A stretch of 37,271 bases of DNA from Gammaproteobacteria bacterium (GCA_963575655.1 CAUYTY010000187.1:1-37271); one strand, 5' to 3'. Positions 16,430 to 26,195 are shown, counted from the stretch's first letter. Made by a program: numbers and translations. The notes: generated by a model not told the origin, from the letters alone.

Positions 16430-18184
16430 ATGTTGCATCTGCATCTTCGGCCTCTTCCCAGCCTTGAGAGTTTAGTGGAGCCCGCAACCAGCAGGCCACT
16501 GACGCGCCGTATTCTATTGCTGGGAATACTTGCCGTAGCGGCGTTAGTATTGGTCGCGCGCGGTGTATGGTTGCAGGTGTTGGATCGGGATTTTCTCCAG
16601 GGGCAAGGCGAGGCGCGGGCGGTACGTACTGTTTCTATTCCTGCGCATCGCGGGATGATTACCGACCGTTTCGGAGAACCCTTGGCAGTGAGTGCCCCGG
16701 TAGATTCGGTGTGGGCCAATCCGCAAGAATTACTCAAAGCGGAAAACCGTTTTTCGGATCTGGCGCGGTTATTGGGCATGAGCACGCCAGAGGTGAAACG
16801 TCTGGTGGAGGAACGCAAGGAAAAGGAATTCATGTATCTGGCACGACGGATCCATCCGGATCTGGCCCGAGCGATTAAAGACCTCGGTCTGCCTGGAATA
16901 TCTTTGCAGCGTGACTATCGTCGCTTCTATCCGAATGGAGAGGTGACTGGCCAGATTCTGGGATTTACCGATATTGATGATGTGGGTCAAGAAGGGCTCG
17001 AACGGAGTTTAGATCCAATGCTGCAGGGGGTTGCAGGGGCTCGTCGGGTTATTAAGGATCGCCTTGGGCGTATTGTCGAGACGGTGGAGCATGTGACCGA
17101 ACCGCGACCGGGAAAGGATGTGCGTTTATCTATTGACCGACGCCTCCAATACCTCACCTACCGTGCGATCCAGGAGCAAGTAGAGAAATTTAAGGCTAAG
17201 GCTGGTACCGCAGTAATCTTGGACATCAAGACTGGCGAGGTGTTGGCTATGGTCGGCATACCCAGTTTCAATCCCAACGCAGTGGCCCGTGACCCTAGTC
17301 GTTATCGTAACCGTGTCGTTACCGATACCTTTGAACCTGGTTCCACCATGAAGGTGTTTACCATTACGGCCGCTCTGGAGAGTGGGCGTTATAAACCAGA
17401 AACCCCGATCGACACCCGCCCTGGTACCTTCCATGTGGGTTCCAAGACGATTACGGATGTCCACCCTTGTGGTTTGATCGATGTCGCGCGAGTTGTACAG
17501 AAATCGAGCAACGTAGGGGCGAGTAAGATTGCCCTTTCGCTGCCCGCTGAGCGGTTGTGGAGCATCTTTTCTCGGGTAGGTTTTGGGCACCTTACCAGTA
17601 GCGGTTTTCCTGGGGAGGTGGCTGGTTATCTACCCAATCACCGGCGCTGGAAAGAGATCGAGCAGGCCACGATGTCCTACGGCTATGGTATCTCGGTGAC
17701 GACTCTGCAACTTACCCGTGCCTATGCCGCACTCGGTGATGGCATCATTCGTCCGGTTACCTTCTTGGCCCAGGATGCCCCCGTGGCTGGAGAGCGGGTA
17801 GTGGACGAGCACATTGCCTCGCAATTACGCACCATTATGGAGATGGTGGTGGGACCTGGTGGTACGGCGACTAAAGCGCGTGTCCCTGGTTATCGAGTCG
17901 GTGGTAAAACCGGTACGGCACGCAAGGCGGGACGTGGTGGCTATATCGATAAGAGTTATCTGTCGCTGTTCGTTGGATTGGTACCCACGACGAATCCGCG
18001 CTTAGCGATGGGCATAGTGATCGACGAGCCCACGCAGGGCGCCTATTACGGTGGTGAGGTAGCGGGTCCGGCATTCTCGGCAGTGATGGGGGGAGGATTA
18101 CGTCTGATGGATGTGGCCCCTGATGATCTGCCATCCCTCGGGCGCCAAGTCATGGCCCTGAGCGACGAAAAGGAGGAGCCGTGA
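16430..18184 (+). CDS. ftsI: Peptidoglycan transpeptidase FtsI (PBP3)
   Basis: A 584-residue septal class B penicillin-binding protein. One membrane helix (about 27-50), an N-terminal dimerisation-like domain (RGMITDRFGEPLAVSAPVDSVWANPQ), then the transpeptidase domain with the active-site STMK (Ser305), SSN (359-361) and KTGT (493-496). FtsI crosslinks septal peptidoglycan together with FtsW. The 280-base gap upstream, filled by two repeat elements, is unusual. No clear Shine-Dalgarno precedes the ATG at 16430. The stop overlaps murE by 4 bases. Confidence 0.97.
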   Translation: MLHLHLRPLPSLESLVEPATSRPLTRRILLLGILAVAALVLVARGVWLQVLDRDFLQGQGEARAVRTVSIPAHRGMITDRFGEPLAVSAPVDSVWANPQELLKAENRFSDLARLLGMSTPEVKRLVEERKEKEFMYLARRIHPDLARAIKDLGLPGISLQRDYRRFYPNGEVTGQILGFTDIDDVGQEGLERSLDPMLQGVAGARRVIKDRLGRIVETVEHVTEPRPGKDVRLSIDRRLQYLTYRAIQEQVEKFKAKAGTAVILDIKTGEVLAMVGIPSFNPNAVARDPSRYRNRVVTDTFEPGSTMKVFTITAALESGRYKPETPIDTRPGTFHVGSKTITDVHPCGLIDVARVVQKSSNVGASKIALSLPAERLWSIFSRVGFGHLTSSGFPGEVAGYLPNHRRWKEIEQATMSYGYGISVTTLQLTRAYAALGDGIIRPVTFLAQDAPVAGERVVDEHIASQLRTIMEMVVGPGGTATKARVPGYRVGGKTGTARKAGRGGYIDKSYLSLFVGLVPTTNPRLAMGIVIDEPTQGAYYGGEVAGPAFSAVMGGGLRLMDVAPDDLPSLGRQVMALSDEKEEP

Positions 18185-19716
18185 GTAGTACTTGCGCGTT
18201 TTCTTCTGCGGACCGAGCAGAAACGCGTATCTCTTTGGCAGAGTTGTTCGATGGAATCATTTCGTTGCCTGCTGGTGCTGACCTGTCCGTGACGGGGATC
18301 GCTTTGGACAGCCGTCGGGTATGTCCGGGCGATCTTTTTTTTGGGTGTGCGGGTAGCTGCGTCCACGGTGCACAATTCATCGATGATGCCATTACTCGGG
18401 GCGCGGCGGTGGTAGTCGTTGAGGGGGAGAGGGATGGTGTTGATTACCCTCGGCAAGGCGTGCCGGTGATCAGTCTGCCAGGCCTTACGCATCACTTGGG
18501 GCGGATCGCGGCCCGTTTCTACGGTAACCCTTCGCATCAGCTAACGGTGGTAGGGGTCACGGGGACCAATGGCAAGACCTCGGTTACCCATCTTTTGGCA
18601 CAGGTCTTGAACCGTAGCGAGGCCCCTTGTGCGGTGATCGGGACCGTCGGTGCTGGTCTCTATGGACAACTCGCCCCTGCTACCCATACCACCCCGGATG
18701 CCGTGGACCTGCAAGAGTTGCTTGCCGACCTGACCGCCCAGGGGGCGCGTTGGTTGGCCATGGAGGTTTCCTCTCATGCCTTGGACCAAGGTCGGGTGGA
18801 GGGAGTTGCCTTCGATGTGGCGGTATTCACCAACCTCACCCGCGACCACCTCGACTATCACGGCGATATGGTGGCCTACGGTTTGGCCAAGCAGCGCTTG
18901 TTTCAGTTTCCAGGTTTGAGGTATGCGGTAGTCAATAGCGACGACCCGTTTGGTAGTGCGCTGTTGCGAGAACTACCGGCAGGGGTGCAGGCAATAGGGT
19001 ATGGCCTTTCCCCGATGGATGAGGTGGGAGAACACTGCTTACAGGTCCTGGGTAGTGGGTTGTGCCTCTCTGCGGCGGGATTACGCATGACGGTGACTAC
19101 TCCGTGGGGTAACGGAGTCTTGGAGAGTTCGCTGGTGGGGCGTTTCAACGCAGCGAATCTATTGGCGGTGCTCGCTACTCTGGGAGCGCTGGGGATGCCA
19201 TTGGATGAGGCCTTGTCGGCACTGGCGCGCGTCCGTAGCGTTGCTGGTCGGATGGAGGCGTTTGGCGGTGGTCCTGCTGCGCCTCTGGTGGTGGTGGATT
19301 ATGCCCACACGCCGGATGCCTTAGAACAGGTCTTGCTTACCCTGCGTGAGCACACCACGGGCCGGTTGTGGTGCGTCTTTGGCTGTGGTGGTGAGCGCGA
19401 TCGTGGCAAGCGTCCGCTGATGGGGGCGGTGGTCGAACGTCTGGCGGATGTGGCGATCGTGACCAACGACAATCCTCGTAGCGAAGAGCCAACCGATATC
19501 TTTCGCGCCATCCTCGACGGTATTCAAACCCCTGAACAGGTCACGGTGATCCCCGAGCGGGCAGCGGCGCTTCGTTACGCCATTACTTCCGCAAAGTCGG
19601 GAGATGTGGTGTTGGTAGCGGGAAAGGGGCACGAGGATTACCAGCAAATAGGAGCGATTCGCCTGCCCTTTAACGACCGCGCCGAGGTGGAGCAGTTGAT
19701 CGCGATACGAAATTGA
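18181..19716 (+). CDS. murE: UDP-MurNAc-tripeptide synthetase MurE (meso-Dap-adding)
   Basis: A 511-residue Mur ligase starting at GTG 18181, overlapping the ftsI stop, with AGGAG upstream. It adds meso-diaminopimelate to UDP-MurNAc-L-Ala-D-Glu with ATP. Seen: ALDSRRVCPGDLFF in the N-terminal UDP-binding domain, the P-loop GTNGKTS (128-134), HTTPDA, EVSSHALDQGRV, FTNLTRDHLDYHGDM, and in the C-terminal domain DYAHTPDALE and DNPRSEEP. The DNPR motif is the recognised determinant of meso-Dap specificity, consistent with a Gram-negative cell wall. Confidence 0.98.
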   Translation: MSSTCAFSSADRAETRISLAELFDGIISLPAGADLSVTGIALDSRRVCPGDLFFGCAGSCVHGAQFIDDAITRGAAVVVVEGERDGVDYPRQGVPVISLPGLTHHLGRIAARFYGNPSHQLTVVGVTGTNGKTSVTHLLAQVLNRSEAPCAVIGTVGAGLYGQLAPATHTTPDAVDLQELLADLTAQGARWLAMEVSSHALDQGRVEGVAFDVAVFTNLTRDHLDYHGDMVAYGLAKQRLFQFPGLRYAVVNSDDPFGSALLRELPAGVQAIGYGLSPMDEVGEHCLQVLGSGLCLSAAGLRMTVTTPWGNGVLESSLVGRFNAANLLAVLATLGALGMPLDEALSALARVRSVAGRMEAFGGGPAAPLVVVDYAHTPDALEQVLLTLREHTTGRLWCVFGCGGERDRGKRPLMGAVVERLADVAIVTNDNPRSEEPTDIFRAILDGIQTPEQVTVIPERAAALRYAITSAKSGDVVLVAGKGHEDYQQIGAIRLPFNDRAEVEQLIAIRN

Positions 19717-19856
19717 AAGTCAACGCAAAAGAATTGGAATATTTCTCTGTTGAGATTAATTAGCGGCCACCGGTGTGAAGTGGCGCGTCTCGATAATACT
19801 GGATTACCGTGCCAATGCTAACGACGCAAGATCCATCCCGCACTGCGGGGATCAAG

Positions 19857-21200
19857 ATGAGATTGTCCGACGCTGCCCATTGCCTAGCGGGTCGTTGGGT
19901 TGGGGCCGATGTTGAATTTCATGGGGCGGTTAACGATACCCGAAAGCTACCAGCCGGGGCGCTTTACGTTGCCCTCCCTGGAGAACGCTTTGATGGTCAC
20001 GATTTTGTGAGCACTGCGCGTACGGCAGGGGCTGTTGCGGCTCTAGTGGGAAGAGTTGTAGATGATCCACTCCCTCAAATCGTTGTCGACGACCCACGAT
20101 TGGCCCTGGGACGCTTGGCGGCGGCATGGCGGGGACGATTCAGCGGTCCATTGGTGGCGATTACCGGTAGCAATGGTAAGACCACCGTTAAGGAAATGGT
20201 ACGTGCCATCTTGGCCCAGAATGGACCAACGTTGGCCACCATCGGTAACCTCAACAACGATATTGGCGCACCCTTGACGCTCTTGCGTCTAGAGCCGGGT
20301 TTTCACCACGCTGCTGTTGTGGAGGTGGGGGCTAATCATCCCGGTGAGATCGCTTTCATTGCGGGGTTGGCGTGTCCGACGGTGGCGGTGGTCAATAACG
20401 CGGGTCCTGCTCATCTGGAGGGTTTTGGTTCAGTGGCAGGTGTGGCGCAGGCCAAGGGAGAGATCTACGGCGCACTGTCTACGGATGGGGTGGCCGTCAT
20501 TAATGCCGATGATCCCCACGCCTCGTTGTGGCGCAAGCTGGCCAAGGGACGCAATCTGTTGGACTTTGGTCTGACTCAACCAGCGGCGGTTTCGGCGCAA
20601 ATCGTGGAAGTGCTGGGAGCTGCGGGTGGTACCCGTATTCGGCTGTACACGCCGGTGGGCGCGACCGAACTGACGGTTCCCCTACCGGGGCGGCACAATG
20701 TAATGAATGCCCTGGCCGCTACTGCGGTGGCTCTGGGGGCGGGGGTATCGCTCACGGCGGTGATTGCCGGGCTGGCGGTAGTGGATGGAGTGGCGGGTCG
20801 TTTACGTCCCTGTCCGGGGCGCAATGGTACGCAGATCATCGACGATACCTACAATGCCAATCCGGCCTCGTTGCGTGCTGCCCTGGAAGTGCTCGCGACT
20901 TTTCCGGGCGAGCGTTGCCTGGTTTTGGGGGATATGGCCGAATTGGGGCCGGGAGCGGTAGTGCTGCACGCTGAGGTTGGAGACTTGGCGCGAAATTTGG
21001 GTATCGAGATCTTGTTTGGTTGCGGCAGTCTCAGCCGGGAGGCGGTCTCTGTTTTTGGACCCGGTGCGGGACACTATGCCGATGTCGGGACCCTGGTTAC
21101 GGCGTTGGAAGAAAAATTGCGTCCGGGCCTAACAGTGTTAGTAAAGGGATCACGGAGTGCGGGAATGGAACGGGTGGTGCGTCTTCTCGCCGCTGGATAG
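19857..21200 (+). CDS. murF: UDP-MurNAc-tripeptide-D-Ala-D-Ala ligase MurF
   Basis: A 447-residue MurF from ATG 19857 (MRLSDAAHCLAGR), preferred because GGGG lies 6 bases before and this matches family N-termini; in-frame GTG 19809 and ATG 19815 are upstream alternatives. It attaches D-Ala-D-Ala to UDP-MurNAc-tripeptide. Seen: NDTRKLPAGALYVALPGERFDGHDF, P-loop ITGSNGKTTVKEM, GNLNNDIGAPLTLL, EVGANHPGEI, NNAGPAHLEGFGS, INADDPHA, PGRHNVMNALAA and DDTYNANPASLRAAL. It follows a 140-base gap after murE in which no feature is recognised. Confidence 0.97.
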   Translation: MRLSDAAHCLAGRWVGADVEFHGAVNDTRKLPAGALYVALPGERFDGHDFVSTARTAGAVAALVGRVVDDPLPQIVVDDPRLALGRLAAAWRGRFSGPLVAITGSNGKTTVKEMVRAILAQNGPTLATIGNLNNDIGAPLTLLRLEPGFHHAAVVEVGANHPGEIAFIAGLACPTVAVVNNAGPAHLEGFGSVAGVAQAKGEIYGALSTDGVAVINADDPHASLWRKLAKGRNLLDFGLTQPAAVSAQIVEVLGAAGGTRIRLYTPVGATELTVPLPGRHNVMNALAATAVALGAGVSLTAVIAGLAVVDGVAGRLRPCPGRNGTQIIDDTYNANPASLRAALEVLATFPGERCLVLGDMAELGPGAVVLHAEVGDLARNLGIEILFGCGSLSREAVSVFGPGAGHYADVGTLVTALEEKLRPGLTVLVKGSRSAGMERVVRLLAAG

Positions 21201-21205
21201 ATAAC

Positions 21206-21298
21206 TAACCCAGGTTGCCACCTGTGCGGTGAGAAACGAAAAAGCCCCTATCCCTCCGGGAGAGGGGAGAAAAGCGCGCTAGGTAGTAACTTGAGTTA
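21206..21298. repeat. Family A element (copy 4, short form)
   Basis: Starts TAACCCAGGTTGCCACCT and ends AGGTAGTAACTTGAGTTA, with interior GTGCGGTGAGAAACGAAAAA and a CCCTATCCCTCCGGGAGAGGGG hairpin region. It begins 5 bases after the murF stop, between murF and mraY. Confidence 0.85.
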
Positions 21299-21375
21299 TT
21301 TACTAAAGAGTTAAACTGCTTCCATTGAATATTGTGGGAGTCGTCAATTGAACCAATGATGTCAGGAAAACCATC

Positions 21376-22458
21376 GTGCTGCTACCTCTTGCCGAATTCC
21401 TAGAAAAATATTTTAGCGCCTTTCGCGTTTTCCAATACTTGACGCTACGTGCCATTCTGGGTGCGTTGACGGCGTTAGTGATCTCTTTTTTGGTGGGGCC
21501 GGAGATGATTCGGCGTCTATCTTTCCACCAAATTGGACAAAATGTGCGTAACGATGGTCCGCAAAGTCACCTTTCCAAAGCCGGTACCCCAACGATGGGT
21601 GGGGCGTTGATCTTGGTGGCGGTTTTTTCCTCTACTCTATTGTGGGCCGATCTGCATAACCACTATGTGTGGGTAGTACTGATCGTAACTCTTGCCTTTG
21701 GGGCGATCGGTTGGCTTGATGACTACAAGAAGTTAGTGCAACGTCAATCAAAAGGACTCTCGGCGCGCGCCAAAATTTCTTGGCAGCTCATTGCAGGTAG
21801 TGCCGCAGCGATCTTTTTGTATACGAGCGCGACGGCATCAGTTGAGACTCAGTTCATCATTCCCATCTTCAAGAATGTTTATTTCGATATTGGCTTGTTT
21901 TATATCCCTGTGACGCTCTTTGTGATTGTCGGGTCAAGTAATGCGGTTAATCTTACGGATGGTTTGGATGGTCTCGCGATTATGCCTACTGTGATGGTTG
22001 GGGGGGCGCTTGCGATATTTTCCTATGCGGCAGGGCACGCCACCTTTGCCAATTATTTGGGGATCCCGCATGTTCCGGGGGTCGGCGAGGTAGCCGTCTT
22101 TTGTGGTGCGTTGGTGGGGGCAGGGCTGGGATTCTTGTGGTTCAATGCCTATCCCGCCCAGGTATTTATGGGAGATGTTGGGGCACTTGCCCTGGGTGCG
22201 GCACTCGGGATTGTAGCGGTAGTGGTGCGTCAGGAAATAGTGTTGTTCATTATGGGCGGGGTATTCGTTATGGAGACTGTCTCGGTGATTCTCCAGGTCG
22301 CTTCTTTCAAGCTCACCGGGCGACGCATCTTCCGTATGGCACCTATTCACCATCACTTTGAATTGAAAGGGTGGCCGGAGCCACGCGTGATTGTACGTTT
22401 CTGGATTATTACGGTGATTTTGGTTTTAGTGGGATTGGCGACGTTAAAGATTCGTTGA
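21376..22458 (+). CDS. mraY: Phospho-MurNAc-pentapeptide transferase MraY
   Basis: A 360-residue polytopic membrane enzyme starting at GTG 21376 with AGGA about 10 bases before. It transfers phospho-MurNAc-pentapeptide to undecaprenyl phosphate to form lipid I at the inner face of the inner membrane. About ten membrane helices are apparent. Signatures: [18 protein letters not shown] (the DDxxK catalytic aspartates), [27 protein letters not shown] and [12 protein letters not shown] with the conserved histidines. Length equals the E. coli protein. Confidence 0.98.
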   Translation: MLLPLAEFLEKYFSAFRVFQYLTLRAILGALTALVISFLVGPEMIRRLSFHQIGQNVRNDGPQSHLSKAGTPTMGGALILVAVFSSTLLWADLHNHYVWVVLIVTLAFGAIGWLDDYKKLVQRQSKGLSARAKISWQLIAGSAAAIFLYTSATASVETQFIIPIFKNVYFDIGLFYIPVTLFVIVGSSNAVNLTDGLDGLAIMPTVMVGGALAIFSYAAGHATFANYLGIPHVPGVGEVAVFCGALVGAGLGFLWFNAYPAQVFMGDVGALALGAALGIVAVVVRQEIVLFIMGGVFVMETVSVILQVASFKLTGRRIFRMAPIHHHFELKGWPEPRVIVRFWIITVILVLVGLATLKIR

Positions 22459-22566
22459 ACTGATTACGATGACCGACAGTGCCGTAGACGATCCTGAATC
22501 GGCTTGAATTTGGTGAGCACTGCCGCACTGTTTATAAGATTCGCGTAGTCGTTTTGGAGAAGGCGA

Positions 22567-24039
22567 ATGGTAGGTTCAAAACCTCTTACGCTGGTAGTGG
22601 GCTTGGGTGCCACGGGGTTGTCCTGTGCGCGTTTTCTGGCGCGTCGCGGGACACCGTTGGCTGTGGCTGATAGCCGTGTGGAGCCGCCAGGGTTAATCCG
22701 TTTACGTGAGGAGTTGCCTGACGTAGCGGTATTCGTGGGAGGTTTCGACGCCAAGGTGTTCGAGCGTGCTGAGCAATTGGTGGTGAGTCCGGGAGTATCG
22801 CTCTCCGAACCACTGATCGCGGCGGCTATGGCCCGAGGAGTGCCGGTATTAGGCGATATTGAATTATTTGCCCGTCAGGTCCGGGCGCCGGTGGTGGCTA
22901 TTACTGGTTCCAATGGCAAGAGTACCGTGACCACTTTGGTTGGGGAGATGGCGCGTCGAGCGGGGCGTCATGTTGTGGTGGGTGGCAACCTGGGTACCCC
23001 AGTATTGGATCTGCTTGATTCGCATAATGATTCCGCCCCTCTCTACGAAGAGTCGGATAAAGGTCAGGAAGGTGGCCAGGAGTGCGGGGTTGCGCGTTTG
23101 GTGGATCTGTATGTTTTGGAGCTTTCCAGTTTCCAACTCGATACCACCCACACCCTGGATGCCCAGGCAGCGGTTGTGCTCAACATTAGCCCGGACCATC
23201 TGGATCGGCATGGCGATATGGCCCATTACGTCGCGGCCAAGTCTCGGGTCTATCGCGGTAAAGGCAGGATGGTGATTAACGCCGATGACCCGCTGGTTGT
23301 GGCCATGGCCGACCCCGAGCGGCAGAGGTGTTGTTTTACCTTGGGAGAACCCGCTGGCCTAGGTGATTATGGAGTGCGTTCGGGGTCGGGTGAGGACTGG
23401 GTTGCCCGAGGCGAGAGGTTGCTGATGCCTACCGCCGAGATGCGCATGATTGGTCGCCACAATCTGGCCAATGCCTTGGCAGCGCTTGCTCTGGCGGAAG
23501 CGGTGGGATTGCCGGTGGATCCTTGCCTGGAAACGTTGCGCGAATTCACCGGACTGTCTCACCGTTGCCAATTTGTAGCGGAAGTAGACGGGGTGGCCTG
23601 GTACAACGATTCTAAAGGAACCAACGTTGGGGCAACCGAGGCGGCCTGCGCGGGGCTGACGGGTCCGCTCATCTTAATTGCTGGAGGGCAGGGGAAGGGG
23701 CAGGATTTTACACCCCTGCGTGCGGCGCTTGCGGGAAAGGCTCGGGCGGTAATTTTGATTGGGGTAGATGCTCCGCAGATTCGTGCCGTTTTGGAGGGCG
23801 TCGTACCTTTAGTGGATGCACTTGACTTGCACACCGCCGTGGGTCGTGCGCGGGAATTAGCCCAACCAGGGGATCGCGTACTGTTATCCCCGGCCTGTGC
23901 CAGTTTCGATATGTTCCGCGACTATGTGGACCGAGGAGAGAGTTTCATGCGGGAGGTTCACCGGTTAATGGCATCAGTAACCACGTCGGCATCGGGCGTG
24001 AAAACGAAGAAAGCTAAAAATAATGGGTATCATAATTAA
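22567..24039 (+). CDS. murD: UDP-MurNAc-L-alanine:D-glutamate ligase MurD
   Basis: A 490-residue MurD with GGAGAAGG before the ATG. It adds D-glutamate. Seen: GLGATGLSCARFL, VVSPGVSLSEPL, P-loop ITGSNGKSTVTTL, GGNLGTPVLDLL, YVLELSSFQLDTTHTL, NISPDHLDRHGDM, GRHNLANALAALALA, NDSKGTNVGATEAAC and LLSPACASFDMF. It is longer than usual (about 440-450): about 25 extra hydrophilic residues (HNDSAPLYEESDKGQEGGQE) lie between GGNLGTP and YVLELSSF, and a Lys-rich tail follows the usual end. The TAA stop is the first three bases of the family A repeat at 24037, so the repeat defines the present C-terminus. Confidence 0.96.
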   Translation: MVGSKPLTLVVGLGATGLSCARFLARRGTPLAVADSRVEPPGLIRLREELPDVAVFVGGFDAKVFERAEQLVVSPGVSLSEPLIAAAMARGVPVLGDIELFARQVRAPVVAITGSNGKSTVTTLVGEMARRAGRHVVVGGNLGTPVLDLLDSHNDSAPLYEESDKGQEGGQECGVARLVDLYVLELSSFQLDTTHTLDAQAAVVLNISPDHLDRHGDMAHYVAAKSRVYRGKGRMVINADDPLVVAMADPERQRCCFTLGEPAGLGDYGVRSGSGEDWVARGERLLMPTAEMRMIGRHNLANALAALALAEAVGLPVDPCLETLREFTGLSHRCQFVAEVDGVAWYNDSKGTNVGATEAACAGLTGPLILIAGGQGKGQDFTPLRAALAGKARAVILIGVDAPQIRAVLEGVVPLVDALDLHTAVGRARELAQPGDRVLLSPACASFDMFRDYVDRGESFMREVHRLMASVTTSASGVKTKKAKNNGYHN

Positions 24040-24173
24040 CCCAAGTTGCTACCTACATTGAGTAGTTTTTTGATCGCCCTCCTCCAATCTCCCTCCCGTT
24101 GGAAGGAGGGCGATCAAAAAATTACCTGTCTGGAAAGAATTACCGCTTGAGATTTAGGTGGCAACTTGGGTTA
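24037..24173. repeat. Family A element (copy 5, divergent interior)
   Basis: Starts TAACCCAAGTTGCTACCT and ends AGGTGGCAACTTGGGTTA. The interior differs from the other copies: TTTTTTGATCGCCCTCC faces GGAGGGCGATCAAAAAA, a strong hairpin. The terminal TAA is the murD stop codon. The hairpin with flanking T/A runs could serve as a bidirectional terminator after murD. Confidence 0.83.
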
Positions 24174-24331
24174 ATTAATCAAAACAGCCGTCCACTCATG
24201 GAAATACCGAGATAGCAAATAGATAGCAACTGGGATGGGTAGAAGATTCGTTGAAGAAAAGAGATAGGGTAATCTAAGATCATCGACTTTACCCGTTACT
24301 GACAAATGATGCGATTTGGGAGGTAACAGTG

Positions 24332-24971
24332 ATGAGTGACGATTACGACAGTCCCTGGAAAGAAATCCTGGAGTATTTTCTTCCGCATTTCATGGCGTTC
24401 TTTTTTCCTGTGGCCTATGCCGATATCGATTGGGGTATGGGTTTTGTTCCCTTGGATAAGGAACTTCAGCAGGTGGTGCGTGACGCTACCACTGGTCGTC
24501 GCTACGTTGACAAATTAATGAAGGTGCAGCGTCGTGGTGGGCGCGAGAGGGTTGATAGTGGCGAGATTTTGGTATTTGCTCATATCGAGATCCAGGGCGA
24601 TGATGATGTGGTCTTTGCGGAACGGATGTATCTCTACAATTATCGAATCTATGATCGTTGTCGTTGCCCGGTAGCGAGTTTGGCGGTGTTAACTGACGGA
24701 AATTCAAAATGGCGACCCGATAGATTTAGTCAAGGAATATGGGGCAGTTGTTCTCAGTCTAGTGGTTTTGAGTCTTACCATATATGTAGGTAGAAATGAT
24801 GAGGAGATGCACCAGTACCGTGCATTACTTAAGCGTATTCTGGTATATCGCTTTGCTTCATTACCAGTATGGGCGTTGGATCGATTGGACAAAGCTAATG
24901 TGATTGAATTGAAGGTGTGGATGGATATTGCTTTAGATGCACCGGATCTGAAGTCTATTTTTAGTTCATAG
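24332..24971 (+). pseudogene. Broken Rpn/PD-(D/E)XK-like family gene with DUF4351-like tail
   Basis: The first part (24332-24735, SD GGGAGG 8 bases before ATG) encodes YDSPWKEILEYFLPHFMAFF, ELQQVVRDATTGRRYVDKLM, FAHIEIQGDDD and FAERMYLYNYRIYDR ... LAVLTDGNSKWRPDRF. These are the hallmarks of a widespread Rpn-like (putative nuclease/transposase-associated) cytosolic family. After about residue 130 the frame breaks. A second frame, up to the stop at 24971, encodes LLKRILVYRFASLPVWALDR and LDAPDLKSIF, resembling the DUF4351 C-terminus of the same family. The middle (about 100 residues) is missing. It is a foreign insert between murD and ftsW. Confidence 0.7.
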
Positions 24972-25031
24972 AAACCAGAAGAATTCCTACTGATTTTGTT
25001 AACCTGTTTGCCTGTTGGAGAGTTATCTTCC

Positions 25032-26195
25032 GTGAGTGATGCCTCGATCTTGCTACGTCGTCCACCTCTGGACCTGCCTCTATTGGTTGGAGTGCTGGGA
25101 GTGCTGTTGCTAGGCATAATTATGGTGGGATCTGCTTCGATCACCATCGCTGCTGACCACAGTGGTAACCCCTTTAGCTTTCTGATCCGGCAGGGGATCT
25201 ATGTGGGCTTGGGATTGCTCCTAGGTTGGCAGGTGTTGCGATTGCCGCTCCGCTTTTGGGAGCGACTTGGGCCATACCTGTTGTTGTTTAGCATGGGGCT
25301 GTTGGTCATTGTGCTAATACCGGGAATAGGGCGTAATGTCAACGGAAGTTCTCGTTGGATCGGAGTCGGACCATTAACTGTCCAGCCTTCGGAGTTGGCG
25401 AAACTATTTTCGATTGTGTATCTGTCAGGATATGTGGTACGCCGGAGTCATGAGGTGCAACGTTCGGTCTGGGGTTTTGTTAAACCGTTGCTGGTATTGG
25501 GAGTTATGGCATTTCTGCTGTTACTTGAACCAGACTTTGGAACTTCTGTGGTGGTTTTGACTACCAGTATGGGGGTACTATTCCTGGCGGGGGTACGGGT
25601 ATGGCAGTTTGTGGTGCTGTTGTTCCCAGTGGTGTTTGGTTTGATGGGGCTGGCAGTGGTGGCGCCATATCGATTACAGCGAGTGTTGTCCTTTCTTGAT
25701 CCCTGGCAAGATGCCTTCGGTAAAGGTTATCAGTTGACTCAGGCGCTGATTGCGTTTGGGCGCGGTGAGTGGTTAGGGGTGGGATTAGGAGCGAGTGTTC
25801 AGAAACTACACTATCTGCCCGAGGCCCACACCGATTTCCTTTTCGCAGTGATCGCCGAAGAATTAGGATTGGCAGGTGTTTTGCTGATCATTGGGTTGTT
25901 TTCTTTCGTAGTGTGGCGGATTTTCTACATTGCGGAACGGGCCGAGCAGGCCGGTAATCCATTTGCTGCCTATCTGTGTTACGGCGTGGCGTTGTGGATT
26001 GCATTCCAGGCATTCATTAATATTGGGGTGAATATGGGGATTTTGCCTACTAAGGGATTGACGCTGCCGTTGATGAGTTATGGTGGTTCTAGTGTCACGA
26101 TTACCTGCATGACAATGGCTCTGATTTTACGTGTGGCAGGGGAACTGGGTTTGGTAACTCAGGATCACCGTGCTGCGAGCCGAGGTGTGGCATGA
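25032..26195 (+). CDS. ftsW: Lipid II polymerase / divisome protein FtsW
   Basis: A 387-residue SEDS protein with about ten membrane helices, the septal peptidoglycan glycosyltransferase working with FtsI. The GTG at 25032 is chosen as start because GGAGAG lies 9 bases before; an in-frame TTG at 24996 would add 12 residues. Seen: GIGRNVNGSSRWIGVGPLTV, QPSELAKL, LLLEPDFGTS with the conserved acidic residue, GKGYQLTQALIAFGRGEWLG, LPEAHTDFLFAVIAEELG and GILPTKGLTLPLMSYGGSS. It overlaps murG by 4 bases (ATGA). It follows a broken gene rather than directly following murD. Confidence 0.96.
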   Translation: MSDASILLRRPPLDLPLLVGVLGVLLLGIIMVGSASITIAADHSGNPFSFLIRQGIYVGLGLLLGWQVLRLPLRFWERLGPYLLLFSMGLLVIVLIPGIGRNVNGSSRWIGVGPLTVQPSELAKLFSIVYLSGYVVRRSHEVQRSVWGFVKPLLVLGVMAFLLLLEPDFGTSVVVLTTSMGVLFLAGVRVWQFVVLLFPVVFGLMGLAVVAPYRLQRVLSFLDPWQDAFGKGYQLTQALIAFGRGEWLGVGLGASVQKLHYLPEAHTDFLFAVIAEELGLAGVLLIIGLFSFVVWRIFYIAERAEQAGNPFAAYLCYGVALWIAFQAFINIGVNMGILPTKGLTLPLMSYGGSSVTITCMTMALILRVAGELGLVTQDHRAASRGVA

